DNA of 64,000 nucleotides, from NCBI RefSeq assembly GCF_002531725.1, contig NZ_NWSQ01000005.1, forward strand, positions 248,001-312,000. Direction: 5' to 3'. The stretch is from Rhizobium sp. L43 (GTDB taxonomy: Bacteria > Pseudomonadota > Alphaproteobacteria > Rhizobiales > Rhizobiaceae). Shown here piece by piece: positions 46,847 to 55,591 of this stretch. A program made the position numbers and the translations under genes. Within the stretch, counting starts at the first letter, position 1. Every line of letters begins with the position of its first letter. The notes under the pieces are model-generated. The model was given only the letters and a program-made list of their open reading frames with translations, made no database searches and had not been told where the DNA came from.

Positions 46847-47010
46847 TGCCCGTCCTCAGTGCGTGCCGAGCGACGACGGATGCCGGCGGCTTCGAGGCTC
46901 GCGAGTTCCCGGCGGCGCCCCCGCCCGTCGGCCCAGGTCCAGAGCGTGGCGGCGACCGTCACGAGGGCTGCGAAGCCGTAGGAGGCGTAGACGTAGAAGG
47001 CGTGCGTCAA
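46843..47010 (-). CDS. ccmD: Heme exporter protein CcmD
   Basis: This is a 55-residue protein with one membrane segment ([20 protein letters not shown]) and a basic C-terminus (GRGRRREL), the CcmD pattern; CcmD helps release holo-CcmE from CcmABC. The start is TTG at 47010, overlapping the ccmC stop as TTGA, with GAGGA 6 nt upstream. No ATG is available near the right place. Confidence 0.85.
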   Translation of the reverse strand: MTHAFYVYASYGFAALVTVAATLWTWADGRGRRRELASLEAAGIRRRSARTEDGQ

Positions 47011-47774
47011 GTCTGTTCCTCGCGACTGGCCATGCGGGCGGCGAGACGGCGCTGGGCGGCGATGCGGCGGCGCCAGATCTCGTTCCTCATCGCCATGATA
47101 TGCAGGGTGAAGAAGAGCAGGGTGAAGGCGATCGCCATAACGAAGAGCGGCCGCAGGAATTCCGGATCGATCGCCGGGCCGTCGAGACGCAGCACGCTTG
47201 CCGACTGATGCAGCGTGTTCCACCATTCCACGGAGAATTTGATGATCGGGATGTTGACGAAGCCGACGAGGATCAGCACGGCGCTGACGCGTGCCGCCTT
47301 CGACGGATCGTCGATGGCGCGGCTGAGGGCAATCAGCCCGAGATAGATCAGAAAGAGAATGAAGACGGAGGTCAGCCGCGCATCCCAGACCCACCAGGTG
47401 CCCCACATCGGCTTGCCCCAGAGCGAGCCGGTAACGAGGGCAAGCAGGGTGAAGGCGGCGCCGAGCGGGGCTGCCGCCTTGGCCGAGACATCGGCCAGCG
47501 GATGGCGCCAGACGAGCGTGCCGATCGCCGATACGCTCATGATCGTGTAGCACATCATCGAAAGCCAGGCCGAGGGCACATGGATATACATGATGCGCAC
47601 GGTCTCGCCCTGCTGATAATCGCCTTCGGTGGCGAAGCTCAGATAGAGGCCGACGATAAAACAGAGGGCGGTGATGCCGGCCAGCCAGGGAATGGCGCGC
47701 GCCGCCAGCGCCAGAAACCGCGTCGGGTTGGCGAGATCGCTGAATTTGCTGATGGCAAGGCTCGTTTCATTCAT
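47007..47774 (-). CDS. ccmC: Heme exporter protein CcmC
   Basis: This 255-residue protein has six membrane segments and the tryptophan-rich heme-handling motif [12 protein letters not shown]. The two heme-ligand histidines are in [11 protein letters not shown] and NTLHQSAS. It delivers heme to CcmE in the periplasm. It overlaps ccmD. Confidence 0.96.
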   Translation of the reverse strand: MNETSLAISKFSDLANPTRFLALAARAIPWLAGITALCFIVGLYLSFATEGDYQQGETVRIMYIHVPSAWLSMMCYTIMSVSAIGTLVWRHPLADVSAKAAAPLGAAFTLLALVTGSLWGKPMWGTWWVWDARLTSVFILFLIYLGLIALSRAIDDPSKAARVSAVLILVGFVNIPIIKFSVEWWNTLHQSASVLRLDGPAIDPEFLRPLFVMAIAFTLLFFTLHIMAMRNEIWRRRIAAQRRLAARMASREEQT

Positions 47775-47821
47775 GACCGTTCCTTACCTTGATCCGGCTT
47801 TTCCCGCAATCGAATGGCTGG

Positions 47822-48481
47822 TCAATCCGCCGTGTTTCGCAGCGCCAGGGCAGCGGCAGCCGGGCCGATGACGGCAAAGAAGAGTGTCAGCGCGATCAGG
47901 ATGAGAAAAGGCGGCAGGAACGGAGCGGGATCCTCGACCGCGGCATAGGTGGCGCTGACGCCGAAGATCAGCACCGGGATGGTCAATGGCAGCACGAGGA
48001 TCGAGACCAGCAGGCCGCCGCGGGGCAGCGCCACGGCGACGGCGGCCCCGACTGCGCCAATGAAGGTGATGGCCGGCGATCCCACAAGCAGCGTCAGCAT
48101 GGTCGCAGCAATCGCCGTCTCGTCCATATTCATGAAGAGGCCGAGCAGCGGCGAGGCGATGACCAGCGGCAGGCTGGTGGCCGTCCAGTGGGCGAGGCAT
48201 TTGACCAGCACGGTAAGGACGAGCGGCGTTTCTTGCATCAGCATCAGGTCGAGCGATCCGTCGTCGCGCTCGGCCTGGAACAGGCGGTCGAGGCCGAGAA
48301 GGGCGGCAAGCAATGCGCCGATCCAGACGATGGCGGGGCCGATGCGCGACAGCAGCTTGAGATCGGGACCGACGCCGAAGGGAATGACGGCGACGATCGT
48401 CAGGAAGAACAGCACGCCGATCAGCGCACCGCCGCCGGCGCGGATCGAGAGCTTGAGGTCGCGGAGGAAGAGGGCGGTCAT
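47822..48481 (-). CDS. ccmB: Heme exporter protein CcmB
   Basis: This 219-residue protein has six membrane segments and the CcmB pattern (FLRDLKLSIRAGGG, SLDLMLMQETPLVL, VKCLAHWTATSLPLV). It forms the ABC complex with CcmA. Start ATG 48481 gives the usual length; the frame is open to 48637 only through the repeat. It is separated from ccmA by a palindromic repeat. Confidence 0.93.
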   Translation of the reverse strand: MTALFLRDLKLSIRAGGGALIGVLFFLTIVAVIPFGVGPDLKLLSRIGPAIVWIGALLAALLGLDRLFQAERDDGSLDLMLMQETPLVLTVLVKCLAHWTATSLPLVIASPLLGLFMNMDETAIAATMLTLLVGSPAITFIGAVGAAVAVALPRGGLLVSILVLPLTIPVLIFGVSATYAAVEDPAPFLPPFLILIALTLFFAVIGPAAAALALRNTAD

Positions 48482-48516
48482 GCGGGGCGGTTCTCTGCGT
48501 GTGCGATGGACGGGGC

Positions 48517-48735
48517 ACCCCCCTCTGCCCTGCCGGACCCGGGGTCGAGCCACAGGTCTCGACCCATCCTTCGGACCCCCACAAGGGGGGAGATCGGCAA
48601 GATGCACCGGCTTTGCGAAATCTTGATCACGCGCCAAGCATCTGCGGCCATCTGCGACGTTTGATTAGAGCAAGAGCGCGACCCCAGCCGATCTCCCCCC
48701 TTGTGGGGGAGATGCCCGGCAGGGCAGAGGGGGGT
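48517..48735. repeat. Nested palindromic mosaic element, family C, between ccmA and ccmB
   Basis: The outer arms 48517-48536 and 48716-48735 are a perfect 20-bp inverted repeat. The inner arms 48576-48598 and 48687-48709 are a perfect 23-bp inverted repeat. The left half carries about 35 extra bp that form their own hairpin (GGGTCGAG/CTCGACCC, 48542-48565), so one palindrome is nested in another. Confidence 0.85.
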
Positions 48736-48752
48736 AGTCACACCGAGAAACA

Positions 48753-49394
48753 TCATCCCCATACCCCATGATCCACGCCGGCAAAGCCCGTCATCTTCAT
48801 TTCCTGCACATTCTCCAGCCCCAGCGGCTGATGCGTCGCCGCCAGCACAATGCCGCCCTGTGCCAGATGCGCGGTGATCAATTCGGCCAGCAGCCGGTCG
48901 GCGCTGGCATCGAGTGCCGCTGTGGGTTCGTCGAGGATCCAGACGGGGCGGTGGGCGACGAGCAGTTTGGCGAAGGCTATCCGGCGCTGCTGGCCGGCGG
49001 AGAGATAGCCGAAGGGAAGGTGGGTGATCCCCGAGAGGCCGACGGCCTCAACGGCTTCTTCAAGCGGGAGGCCGGCAGTGGGGTGGCCGAGAAAGGCCCG
49101 CCAGAATTCCAGATTCTCTGCAACCGTAAGTTCATTCTTCATTGCGTTTCGATGGCCAAGGTAGTGGCTGGCTTCGCCCGGATGCCGGTCTTTCCGGCCC
49201 TCTCCGTCGCGGAAGATGACGGTGCCTTTTTCCGGCTTGAGAAGGCCGGCGACGACACGCAGCAAAGTGGACTTTCCCGATCCATTTCTGCCCGTCAGCA
49301 CAAGCGCCTCGCCGGCTGCCAAGTGAAAGGAAATGTTAACGAAAATCAGATCCTCACCGCGCCTTGCGGCCAAATTTTCGGCGGTGAGATGCAT
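48753..49394 (-). CDS. ccmA: Cytochrome c biogenesis ATP-binding protein CcmA
   Basis: This 213-residue ABC ATPase has Walker [15 protein letters not shown], signature LSAGQQRRIAFAKLL and Walker B WILDEPTAALDA. The GHRNAMKNELTVAENLEFW segment is typical of CcmA. It drives release of holo-CcmE from CcmC. First gene of the ccmABCDG group. Confidence 0.95.
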   Translation of the reverse strand: MHLTAENLAARRGEDLIFVNISFHLAAGEALVLTGRNGSGKSTLLRVVAGLLKPEKGTVIFRDGEGRKDRHPGEASHYLGHRNAMKNELTVAENLEFWRAFLGHPTAGLPLEEAVEAVGLSGITHLPFGYLSAGQQRRIAFAKLLVAHRPVWILDEPTAALDASADRLLAELITAHLAQGGIVLAATHQPLGLENVQEMKMTGFAGVDHGVWG

Positions 49395-49656
49395 ACGTCG
49401 GGTCTTTCCTGGTTTCGGCTTCCGGAGGGGTCAAAAAATGTCCGATTTTGACTGCGTTCGGGTATGGCAAGTTTTTAGGAAATTATCTATAAGACCTGCA
49501 ACCACGCCAGCGGTCGGCGTGAATTTCATCCTTGCGCCGAACTTGGAGCGTCTGTTCCACGTGCGGACAGCGGAAATGGCCGTACCCGCATCCTGATGTG
49601 CATTAAGTGCATAGGCGTTCGCACGACTGTGTTGGCTATCAGAAACGGGGTCTCTC

Positions 49657-52347
49657 GTGTCTAAATCTCTTGACAGTTTCAATTGTCGTTCCACGCTTTC
49701 CGTGAACGGGAAAGACTATGTCTATTACAGTCTGCCCAAGGCTGAGGCAAACGGTCTGCCCGGCGTCTCGAAGCTTCCCTATTCGATGAAGGTGCTTCTC
49801 GAAAACCTGCTGCGCTTCGAAGACGGCCAGTCGGTCACCAAGGAGCACATCCTGGCCGTCGCCGAATGGCTTGATAATAAGGGTGCGGTCGAAAACGAGA
49901 TCGCCTATCGCCCGGCGCGCGTGCTGATGCAGGACTTCACCGGCGTTCCCGCCGTCGTCGATCTTGCCGCGATGCGCGACGCGATGGTGTCGCTCGGCGG
50001 CGACCCCGAGAAGATCAACCCGCTCGTTCCCGTCGATCTCGTCATCGACCACTCCGTCATCGTCGACGAATTCGGCACGCCGCAGGCTTTCGCCAGGAAT
50101 GTCGAGCTGGAATACCAGCGCAACGGCGAGCGCTACCGCTTCCTGAAGTGGGGCCAGCAGGCCTTCAAGAATTTCCGCGTCGTGCCTCCCGGCACCGGTA
50201 TCTGTCATCAGGTCAATCTCGAATATCTCGGCCAGACCGTCTGGACCAAGGAAGAGGACGGCGAGACGATCGCCTATCCGGATACTTGCGTCGGCACAGA
50301 CAGCCACACGACGATGATCAACGGTCTCGGCGTTCTCGGCTGGGGTGTGGGCGGGATCGAAGCGGAAGCCGCGATGCTCGGCCAGCCGGTCTCGATGCTG
50401 CTGCCCGAAGTCATCGGCTTCAAGCTGACCGGCAAGCTCAAGGAAGGCGTCACAGCGACCGACCTCGTTCTGACCGTCGTGCAGATGCTGCGCAAAAAGG
50501 GCGTCGTTTCGAAATTCGTCGAATTCTTCGGCCCCGGCATGGACAATATGCCGCTCGCCGACCGTGCGACGATCGGCAATATGGGCCCGGAATATGGCGC
50601 CACCTGCGGCTTCTTCCCGGTCGACGGCGAAACCATCAATTACCTTACCATGTCCGGCCGCACGCATGACCGGATCGCCCTCGTCGAAGCCTATTCGAAG
50701 GCGCAAGGCATGTGGCGTGAGGGCGACGGTTCCGAGCTCGTCTTCACCGACACGCTGGAACTCGATCTTAGCGACGTCGTGCCGTCGATGGCCGGCCCGA
50801 AGCGTCCGGAAGGCCGCATTTCGCTTGAGAACATCGCGACCGGTTTTGCCGGCTCCATGGATGCCGATTACAAGAAGCCCGGCCAGCTCAACAATCGCTA
50901 TGCGGTTGAAGGCACCGACTTCGATCTCGGCCACGGCGACGTGGCGATCGCTGCCATCACGTCCTGCACCAACACGTCCAACCCGTCAGTGCTGATCGCC
51001 GCCGGCCTTCTTGCCCGCAACGCCGTTGCCAAGGGCCTGAAGACCAAGCCGTGGGTGAAGACCTCGCTGGCACCGGGAAGCCAAGTCGTCGGCGAATATC
51101 TCGCCAAGTCGGGCCTGCAGGCAGATCTCGACAAGCTCGGCTTCAACCTCGTCGGATTCGGGTGCACCACCTGCATCGGCAATTCCGGCCCGTTGCCGGC
51201 GCCGATCTCGAAGACGATCAACGACAAGGGCCTGATCGTATCCGGCGTGCTCTCGGGCAACCGTAACTTCGAAGGCCGTATCTCGCCTGACGTGCAGGCG
51301 AACTATCTGGCCTCTCCGCCGCTCGTCGTTGCTTATGCGCTTGCCGGCACGGTGCAGAAGGATCTGACCAAGGAGCCGATCGGCGAGGACCAGAGCGGTA
51401 ACCCCGTTTATCTCAAGGACATCTGGCCGACCTCGAAGGAGGTGCAGGAATTCATCCTGAAATACGTGACCCGCGAACTCTACGAAAGCAAATATGCCGA
51501 TGTCTTCAAGGGCGACGTCAACTGGCAGGCCGTCCAGGTCCCGCCGGGCCAGACCTATGCCTGGGACGACAATTCGACCTATGTGCAGAACCCGCCCTAC
51601 TTCGTCGGCATGGGCAAGAAGGGTTCCGGCGTTTCCGACATCAAGGGCGCCCGCGTTCTCGGCCTGTTCGGCGACAAGATCACCACCGACCATATTTCCC
51701 CGGCCGGTTCGATCAAGGCGGCATCGCCGGCAGGCGCCTACCTGCTCGGCCACGAGGTCGCCGTTGCCGACTTCAACCAGTACGGTACGCGTCGCGGCAA
51801 CCATGAAGTGATGATGCGCGGCACCTTTGCCAATATCCGCATCCGCAACCACATGCTCGGCCCGAACGGCAAGGAAGGCGGCTACACCATCCACTACCCG
51901 TCGAAGGATGAGACCTCGATCTACGACGCGGCGATGCAGTACAAGGCCGAGGGCGTGCCGCTGGTGATCTTCGCCGGTGTCGAATATGGCAACGGCTCGT
52001 CGCGCGACTGGGCTGCCAAGGGCACCAACCTGCTCGGCGTCAAGGCGGTGGTCGCACAGTCCTTCGAGCGCATCCATCGCTCGAACCTGGTCGGCATGGG
52101 CATCATTCCCTTCGTCTTCGAAGAGGGCACGACCTGGCAGAGCCTCGGCCTCAAGGGCGATGAACTCGTCACCATCGAAGGTCTGGAAAAGATCAAGCCG
52201 CGCGAGAAGAAGATCGCCAAAATCACTTATGGCGACGGCACCGTGAAGGAAGTTCCGCTGCTGTCGCGCGTCGATACGCTCGACGAGGTGGTCTACCTCA
52301 ACAATGGCGGCATCCTGCAGACGGTTCTGCGCGATCTCGCTGCCTGA
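49657..52347 (+). CDS. acnA: Aconitate hydratase A
   Basis: This 896-residue TCA-cycle enzyme starts at GTG 49657 with GGGG 7 nt upstream. Cluster cysteines are in [13 protein letters not shown] and [14 protein letters not shown]. The substrate-binding [22 protein letters not shown], the [17 protein letters not shown] segment and the [11 protein letters not shown] segment identify the AcnA/IRP1 type. Length matches (about 890). Confidence 0.96.
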   Translation: MSKSLDSFNCRSTLSVNGKDYVYYSLPKAEANGLPGVSKLPYSMKVLLENLLRFEDGQSVTKEHILAVAEWLDNKGAVENEIAYRPARVLMQDFTGVPAVVDLAAMRDAMVSLGGDPEKINPLVPVDLVIDHSVIVDEFGTPQAFARNVELEYQRNGERYRFLKWGQQAFKNFRVVPPGTGICHQVNLEYLGQTVWTKEEDGETIAYPDTCVGTDSHTTMINGLGVLGWGVGGIEAEAAMLGQPVSMLLPEVIGFKLTGKLKEGVTATDLVLTVVQMLRKKGVVSKFVEFFGPGMDNMPLADRATIGNMGPEYGATCGFFPVDGETINYLTMSGRTHDRIALVEAYSKAQGMWREGDGSELVFTDTLELDLSDVVPSMAGPKRPEGRISLENIATGFAGSMDADYKKPGQLNNRYAVEGTDFDLGHGDVAIAAITSCTNTSNPSVLIAAGLLARNAVAKGLKTKPWVKTSLAPGSQVVGEYLAKSGLQADLDKLGFNLVGFGCTTCIGNSGPLPAPISKTINDKGLIVSGVLSGNRNFEGRISPDVQANYLASPPLVVAYALAGTVQKDLTKEPIGEDQSGNPVYLKDIWPTSKEVQEFILKYVTRELYESKYADVFKGDVNWQAVQVPPGQTYAWDDNSTYVQNPPYFVGMGKKGSGVSDIKGARVLGLFGDKITTDHISPAGSIKAASPAGAYLLGHEVAVADFNQYGTRRGNHEVMMRGTFANIRIRNHMLGPNGKEGGYTIHYPSKDETSIYDAAMQYKAEGVPLVIFAGVEYGNGSSRDWAAKGTNLLGVKAVVAQSFERIHRSNLVGMGIIPFVFEEGTTWQSLGLKGDELVTIEGLEKIKPREKKIAKITYGDGTVKEVPLLSRVDTLDEVVYLNNGGILQTVLRDLAA

Positions 52348-52372
52348 TTTTTAAGAGACTCGACTGATAATG

Positions 52373-52405
52373 GCCGCCGGAGAGCAGTTTCCGGCGGCTT
52401 TTCTT
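52373..52405 (+). terminator. Terminator of acnA
   Basis: GCCGCCGG pairs with CCGGCGGC (52391-52398), followed by TTTTCTTTT. Confidence 0.88.
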
Positions 52406-52581
52406 TTGCGGCGACAGTATTTGGTGGGCTCACGATGATTTGTTTTCTACGGGTTCCGGTGGCGCCGCGTCTCACCCGTTCGTGACTTTTCGTTTGGACC
52501 CGGAAGGATTATTCGTACGTTTCATATGTCAGGGCCTCCGGTTCCAACTCGCCGTCGGCGCTGAAAAAGAGGTGCAGGTGA

Positions 52582-53322
52582 ATGTCCCCCCGTTTTCTGA
52601 TTCCGCTGATCGCCGGCGTTGTTCTCTCGGGCCCCTTACAGGCCGAAGACGGCACGCCGAAAGGTGTCGTCGAACTGTTCACGGCGCAGGGCTGCTCTTC
52701 CTGTCCTCCGGCTGATGCGGCTTTCCGGAAGCTGGTGAACCAGGGCGATGTCATCGCGCTCGCCTATCATGTCGATTACTGGAACTATCTCGGCTGGGCC
52801 GATACGCTGAGCTCCAAGGAAAACACCGAGCGGCAATACGGCTATGCCAGGACGATGGGCCGCAGCAACGTCTACACGCCGCAGGCGATCGTCAACGGAC
52901 GCGGCCACCTGGCCGGCGCCGATCTCAACGGCATCAACGGCAAGATCGACACCTATAGCAGCGAAGGCAACGGGCTGACCGTCCCGATCAGCGCGGCGAT
53001 GCGCGGCGACGAGCTGGAGATCAAGATTGGCGCGGGGCAGGGCAAAGCCAATGTCGTGATGGTCTATTTCGACAAGGAAAAGACGATCGAGGTCGAAAAA
53101 GGCGAGAACAGCGGGAAGAAGCTGTCCTATCTGCACAGCGTCACCAATGTCGAAACGGTCGGTATGTGGGACGGCAAAGCGACCAGTCTGACGCTGCCGG
53201 CGAGCGTCCTGCAGCGGCCGCAGCTCGAAGGCTGCGCGATCCTGCTACAATCGGCGACCGACAACGGCGATCCGGCTGCGATCCTTGGCGCGACTGTGGT
53301 GATGGCTGGAAAAAATATCTGA
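52582..53322 (+). CDS. DUF1223 secreted thioredoxin-fold protein
   Basis: This 246-residue protein has a signal peptide (MSPRFLIPLIAGVVLSGPLQA) and then the DUF1223 pattern: VVELFTAQGCSSCPPADAA, HVDYWNYLGWADTLSS and YTPQAIVNGRGHLAGAD. The CSSC pair in a thioredoxin-like fold suggests a periplasmic redox role, not established. Start 52582 has AGGTG upstream. Between acnA and this gene I see only the terminator. Confidence 0.88.
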   Translation: MSPRFLIPLIAGVVLSGPLQAEDGTPKGVVELFTAQGCSSCPPADAAFRKLVNQGDVIALAYHVDYWNYLGWADTLSSKENTERQYGYARTMGRSNVYTPQAIVNGRGHLAGADLNGINGKIDTYSSEGNGLTVPISAAMRGDELEIKIGAGQGKANVVMVYFDKEKTIEVEKGENSGKKLSYLHSVTNVETVGMWDGKATSLTLPASVLQRPQLEGCAILLQSATDNGDPAAILGATVVMAGKNI

Positions 53323-53354
53323 GATTTCATCCGGTTGCGGATGAAGTACCGGGC

Positions 53355-53430
53355 GGCCCGGCTGAGCGTATTCGGGGCTGGGGTTAAGGTCGATACGCTC
53401 CGCCGGGCCCTTTGGCGCGCTGGCGCCAAA
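53355..53430. repeat. Two consecutive inverted repeats after the DUF1223 gene
   Basis: Arms 53355-53370 and 53394-53409 are 16 bp with one mismatch (GGCCCGGC...GCCGGGCC outer part). They are followed directly by the perfect hairpin TTTGGCGC-GCTG-GCGCCAAA (53411-53430). No T run follows. They may be terminators or a palindromic repeat element. Confidence 0.7.
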
Positions 53431-53607
53431 CCGGGGATTCATAATTCTCCTGCAAATGAGGCGCTGTTTTGACTGAAATGCGGCGCTGCGGAGAAAGCGT
53501 TAGCGCTATCAGGTGCGGCCGAATGTGACGGGCGGTACTCTTGCAATTTGCGGCGGGTCGGGCACACTGTCACTCTCCTGTCACAAGCGGAGGCCTTGGG
53601 AGACCTG

Positions 53608-54009
53608 ATGACAGATCAGCCGGATTTGCGACACGGCGAAAGCCGTTCCGTCGACAATAGTTCCTCAGTCGTCGTCGATCTCAGGGAATACAAACAAAGC
53701 AAGGACCCGCTTCCGGTGACTTTTCATCGGCGCGAACTGGACGCGATCCTGTGGATCTACGGCCGCATGGTCGGCGACGGCGAATGGCGCGACTACGCGA
53801 TCGATCACCTGAAGGACAAGGCGGTCTTCTCCGTCTTCAAGCGCTCCGGCGAAATGCCGCTCTTCCGCATCGAGAAAAATCCGAAGATGGCGGCCAAGCA
53901 GGGCGCCTATTCGGTGATCAATATCCACGGCACGATCCTGAAGCGCGGTCACGAGCTGAATCAGGTGCTGAAGGTGTTCGACAAGGCCCTGAAGCTCGTC
54001 GACAAGTAG
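53608..54009 (+). CDS. DUF2794 family protein
   Basis: This 133-residue protein matches the Rhizobiales-type DUF2794 family: VTFHRRELDAILWIYGRMVG, GEWRDYAIDHLKDKAVFSVF and YSVINIHGTILKRG. It is basic, with no signal peptide. Start ATG 53608 has GGGAG 5 nt upstream. Function unknown. It is convergent with the GNAT gene, with a 6-bp gap. Confidence 0.85.
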   Translation: MTDQPDLRHGESRSVDNSSSVVVDLREYKQSKDPLPVTFHRRELDAILWIYGRMVGDGEWRDYAIDHLKDKAVFSVFKRSGEMPLFRIEKNPKMAAKQGAYSVINIHGTILKRGHELNQVLKVFDKALKLVDK

Positions 54010-54015
54010 GCGGTA

Positions 54016-54573
54016 TCAGCCGGCAAACAGCGTGCCGGGATAGGTGGACGGATCCGGATCGGTTGCCATGCCTTCGCCGAGGGCGCGCTGCATGAGCATC
54101 GTGTCGAGCCAGCGGCCGTGCTTATAGCCGGTGCCCCTCATCAGGCCAACCTCCACGAAGCCTGCCTTGAGATGAAGCGCGATCGAGGCAGGGCTGGCAC
54201 CGCCGATGACGGCGGTCATTTGACGGAAACCGAGATCGGTGCAGCGGTTGATCAGCTCGGCCATCAACACTTTGGCGATGCCGCGTCCGCGCGCCTCAGG
54301 GGCCAGATAGATCGAATCCTCGACCATCCAGCGATAGGCGGGGCGCGTGCGAAAGGCCGAGGCGTAGGCATAGCCGAGCAGGCCTCCGTCGGCATCGACG
54401 GCGGCGATATAAGGATAGCGCTGGGTGACGATCGCCGAAAAACGCTGCGCCATCTCGGCCTCGGAAGGCGGCACGATCTCATAGCTCGCGACGCCGTTGA
54501 GGACGGAGTCGCGATAGATCTCGGCAATGGCGGGGATATCAGCTTGCGAGGCGTCACGCAGGAGGAAGGACAT
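54016..54573 (-). CDS. GNAT acetyltransferase (phosphinothricin/methionine-sulfoximine type)
   Basis: This 185-residue N-acetyltransferase has the pattern of the Pat/YncA (MddA) group: RDASQADIPAIAEIYRDSV, GVASYEIVPPSEAEM, the acetyl-CoA loop YLAPEARGRGIAKVLM and SIALHLKAGFVEVGLMRGTGYKHGRW. These enzymes acetylate phosphinothricin-like or methionine-derivative toxic amino acids. Start ATG 54573. Confidence 0.9.
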   Translation of the reverse strand: MSFLLRDASQADIPAIAEIYRDSVLNGVASYEIVPPSEAEMAQRFSAIVTQRYPYIAAVDADGGLLGYAYASAFRTRPAYRWMVEDSIYLAPEARGRGIAKVLMAELINRCTDLGFRQMTAVIGGASPASIALHLKAGFVEVGLMRGTGYKHGRWLDTMLMQRALGEGMATDPDPSTYPGTLFAG

Positions 54574-54636
54574 TTGGGTGGCTGGTCCATCGGGAAGGCA
54601 AGGTCTCTCTAAAACCACTCCTCCGAAACCGGCGCA

Positions 54637-54664
54637 ACAAAAAAGGCGGCCGAAGCCGCCTTTT
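54637..54664. terminator. Bidirectional terminator between GNAT gene and ybhL
   Basis: AAAAGGCGGC-CGAA-GCCGCCTTTT forms a 10-bp stem with A and T flanks, just past the ybhL stop on the minus strand. Confidence 0.85.
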
Positions 54665-54682
54665 CGATCTCAGTGTGCCTGC

Positions 54683-55411
54683 TTATTTGCGGTTGCCCAT
54701 GAACTGCAGCAGGAACATGAAGAGGTTGATGAAGTCGAGATAGAGCGTCAGTGCGCCCATGATCGCCTTGCGGCCGGCGACAGCGACGTCATCGGCTTCC
54801 AGGTACAGTTCCTTGATCCGCTGTGTGTCGTAGGCGGTGAGGCCTGCGAAGATCAGAACGCCGAGCACCGAGATCGCGAACTGCACGGCCGACGAAGCCA
54901 GGAAGATGTTGACCAGCGATGCGATGATCAGGCCGAAGAGACCCATGATCAGGAACGAGCCCATCGCCGACAGGTCACGCTTCGTCGTGTAGCCGTAAAG
55001 CGACAGCGCGCCGAAAGAGGCGGCGGTGACGAAGAAGGTCTGCACGACGCTCTGGCCGGTGTAGATCAGGAAGATCGACGAGAGCGACAGGCCGACAAGC
55101 GCGGCATAGATCGCGAACGTCGTCTGGGCGGCGCTCACCGTCATGCTATGGATCCGGAAGCTCAGGAAGAACACCAGAGCCAGCGGCGCCAGAATGACCA
55201 CCCACTTCAGCGGGCTCACATAGATCGCCTGGCCGAAAGCGGTCAGTTCGCCGTTGGCGAAAGCGAATTGGAACGACAGATATGCGGCCACACCGGTGAT
55301 CGCCAGACCCAGCGCCATCAGGTTGTAGACCTTGAGCATATAAGCGCGCAGGCCTTGATCAATCATCTCGCCGGTCTGAGCGCGGCTTTGATAGTTACGA
55401 AGATCAGCCAT
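54683..55411 (-). CDS. ybhL: Bax inhibitor-1 family membrane protein (YbhL)
   Basis: This 242-residue protein has seven membrane segments and the BI-1/UPF0005 pattern: YMLKVYNLMALGLAITGVAAY, ISVLGVLIFAGLTAYDTQRI (conserved di-Asp-type segment) and LYLDFINLFMFLLQFMGNRK. The family leaks Ca2+ or H+ in a pH-dependent manner; its bacterial role is unclear. It is preceded by a structured leader that fits the ybhL RNA motif. Confidence 0.93.
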   Translation of the reverse strand: MADLRNYQSRAQTGEMIDQGLRAYMLKVYNLMALGLAITGVAAYLSFQFAFANGELTAFGQAIYVSPLKWVVILAPLALVFFLSFRIHSMTVSAAQTTFAIYAALVGLSLSSIFLIYTGQSVVQTFFVTAASFGALSLYGYTTKRDLSAMGSFLIMGLFGLIIASLVNIFLASSAVQFAISVLGVLIFAGLTAYDTQRIKELYLEADDVAVAGRKAIMGALTLYLDFINLFMFLLQFMGNRK

Positions 55412-55500
55412 AGTTTCCTCTTACAAGCTCCGATGGAGATACGGTGTCGGGGTTTTCGACCCGGGCGCCGCTGCGGAGCTCCAGCATGCCTGCGGATAAT
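55412..55500 (-). ncRNA. ybhL leader RNA motif (5' UTR)
   Basis: The minus-strand leader of ybhL contains GGAGCTCC, a GGGTCGAAAACCC stem-loop and CTCCATCGGAG close to the start codon. A conserved ybhL RNA motif is known upstream of ybhL in Rhizobiales; position and hairpins fit, but I did not run a covariance model. Confidence 0.6.
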
Positions 55501-55513
55501 ATGAGGCTTTCGC

Positions 55514-55540
55514 CCCTCGCAAACAAGAGCCTTGCGAGGG
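55514..55540 (-). terminator. Hairpin after the FtsX-like permease gene
   Basis: CCCTCGCAA pairs with TTGCGAGGG (9 bp, 9-nt loop) about 50 bp past the permease stop on the minus strand. There is no T run. Confidence 0.45.
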
Positions 55541-55591
55541 CTCGGCCGGTTAAATCGCCGTAAGGTGAAGGGTTTGGGTGCCGCTGCCGGC

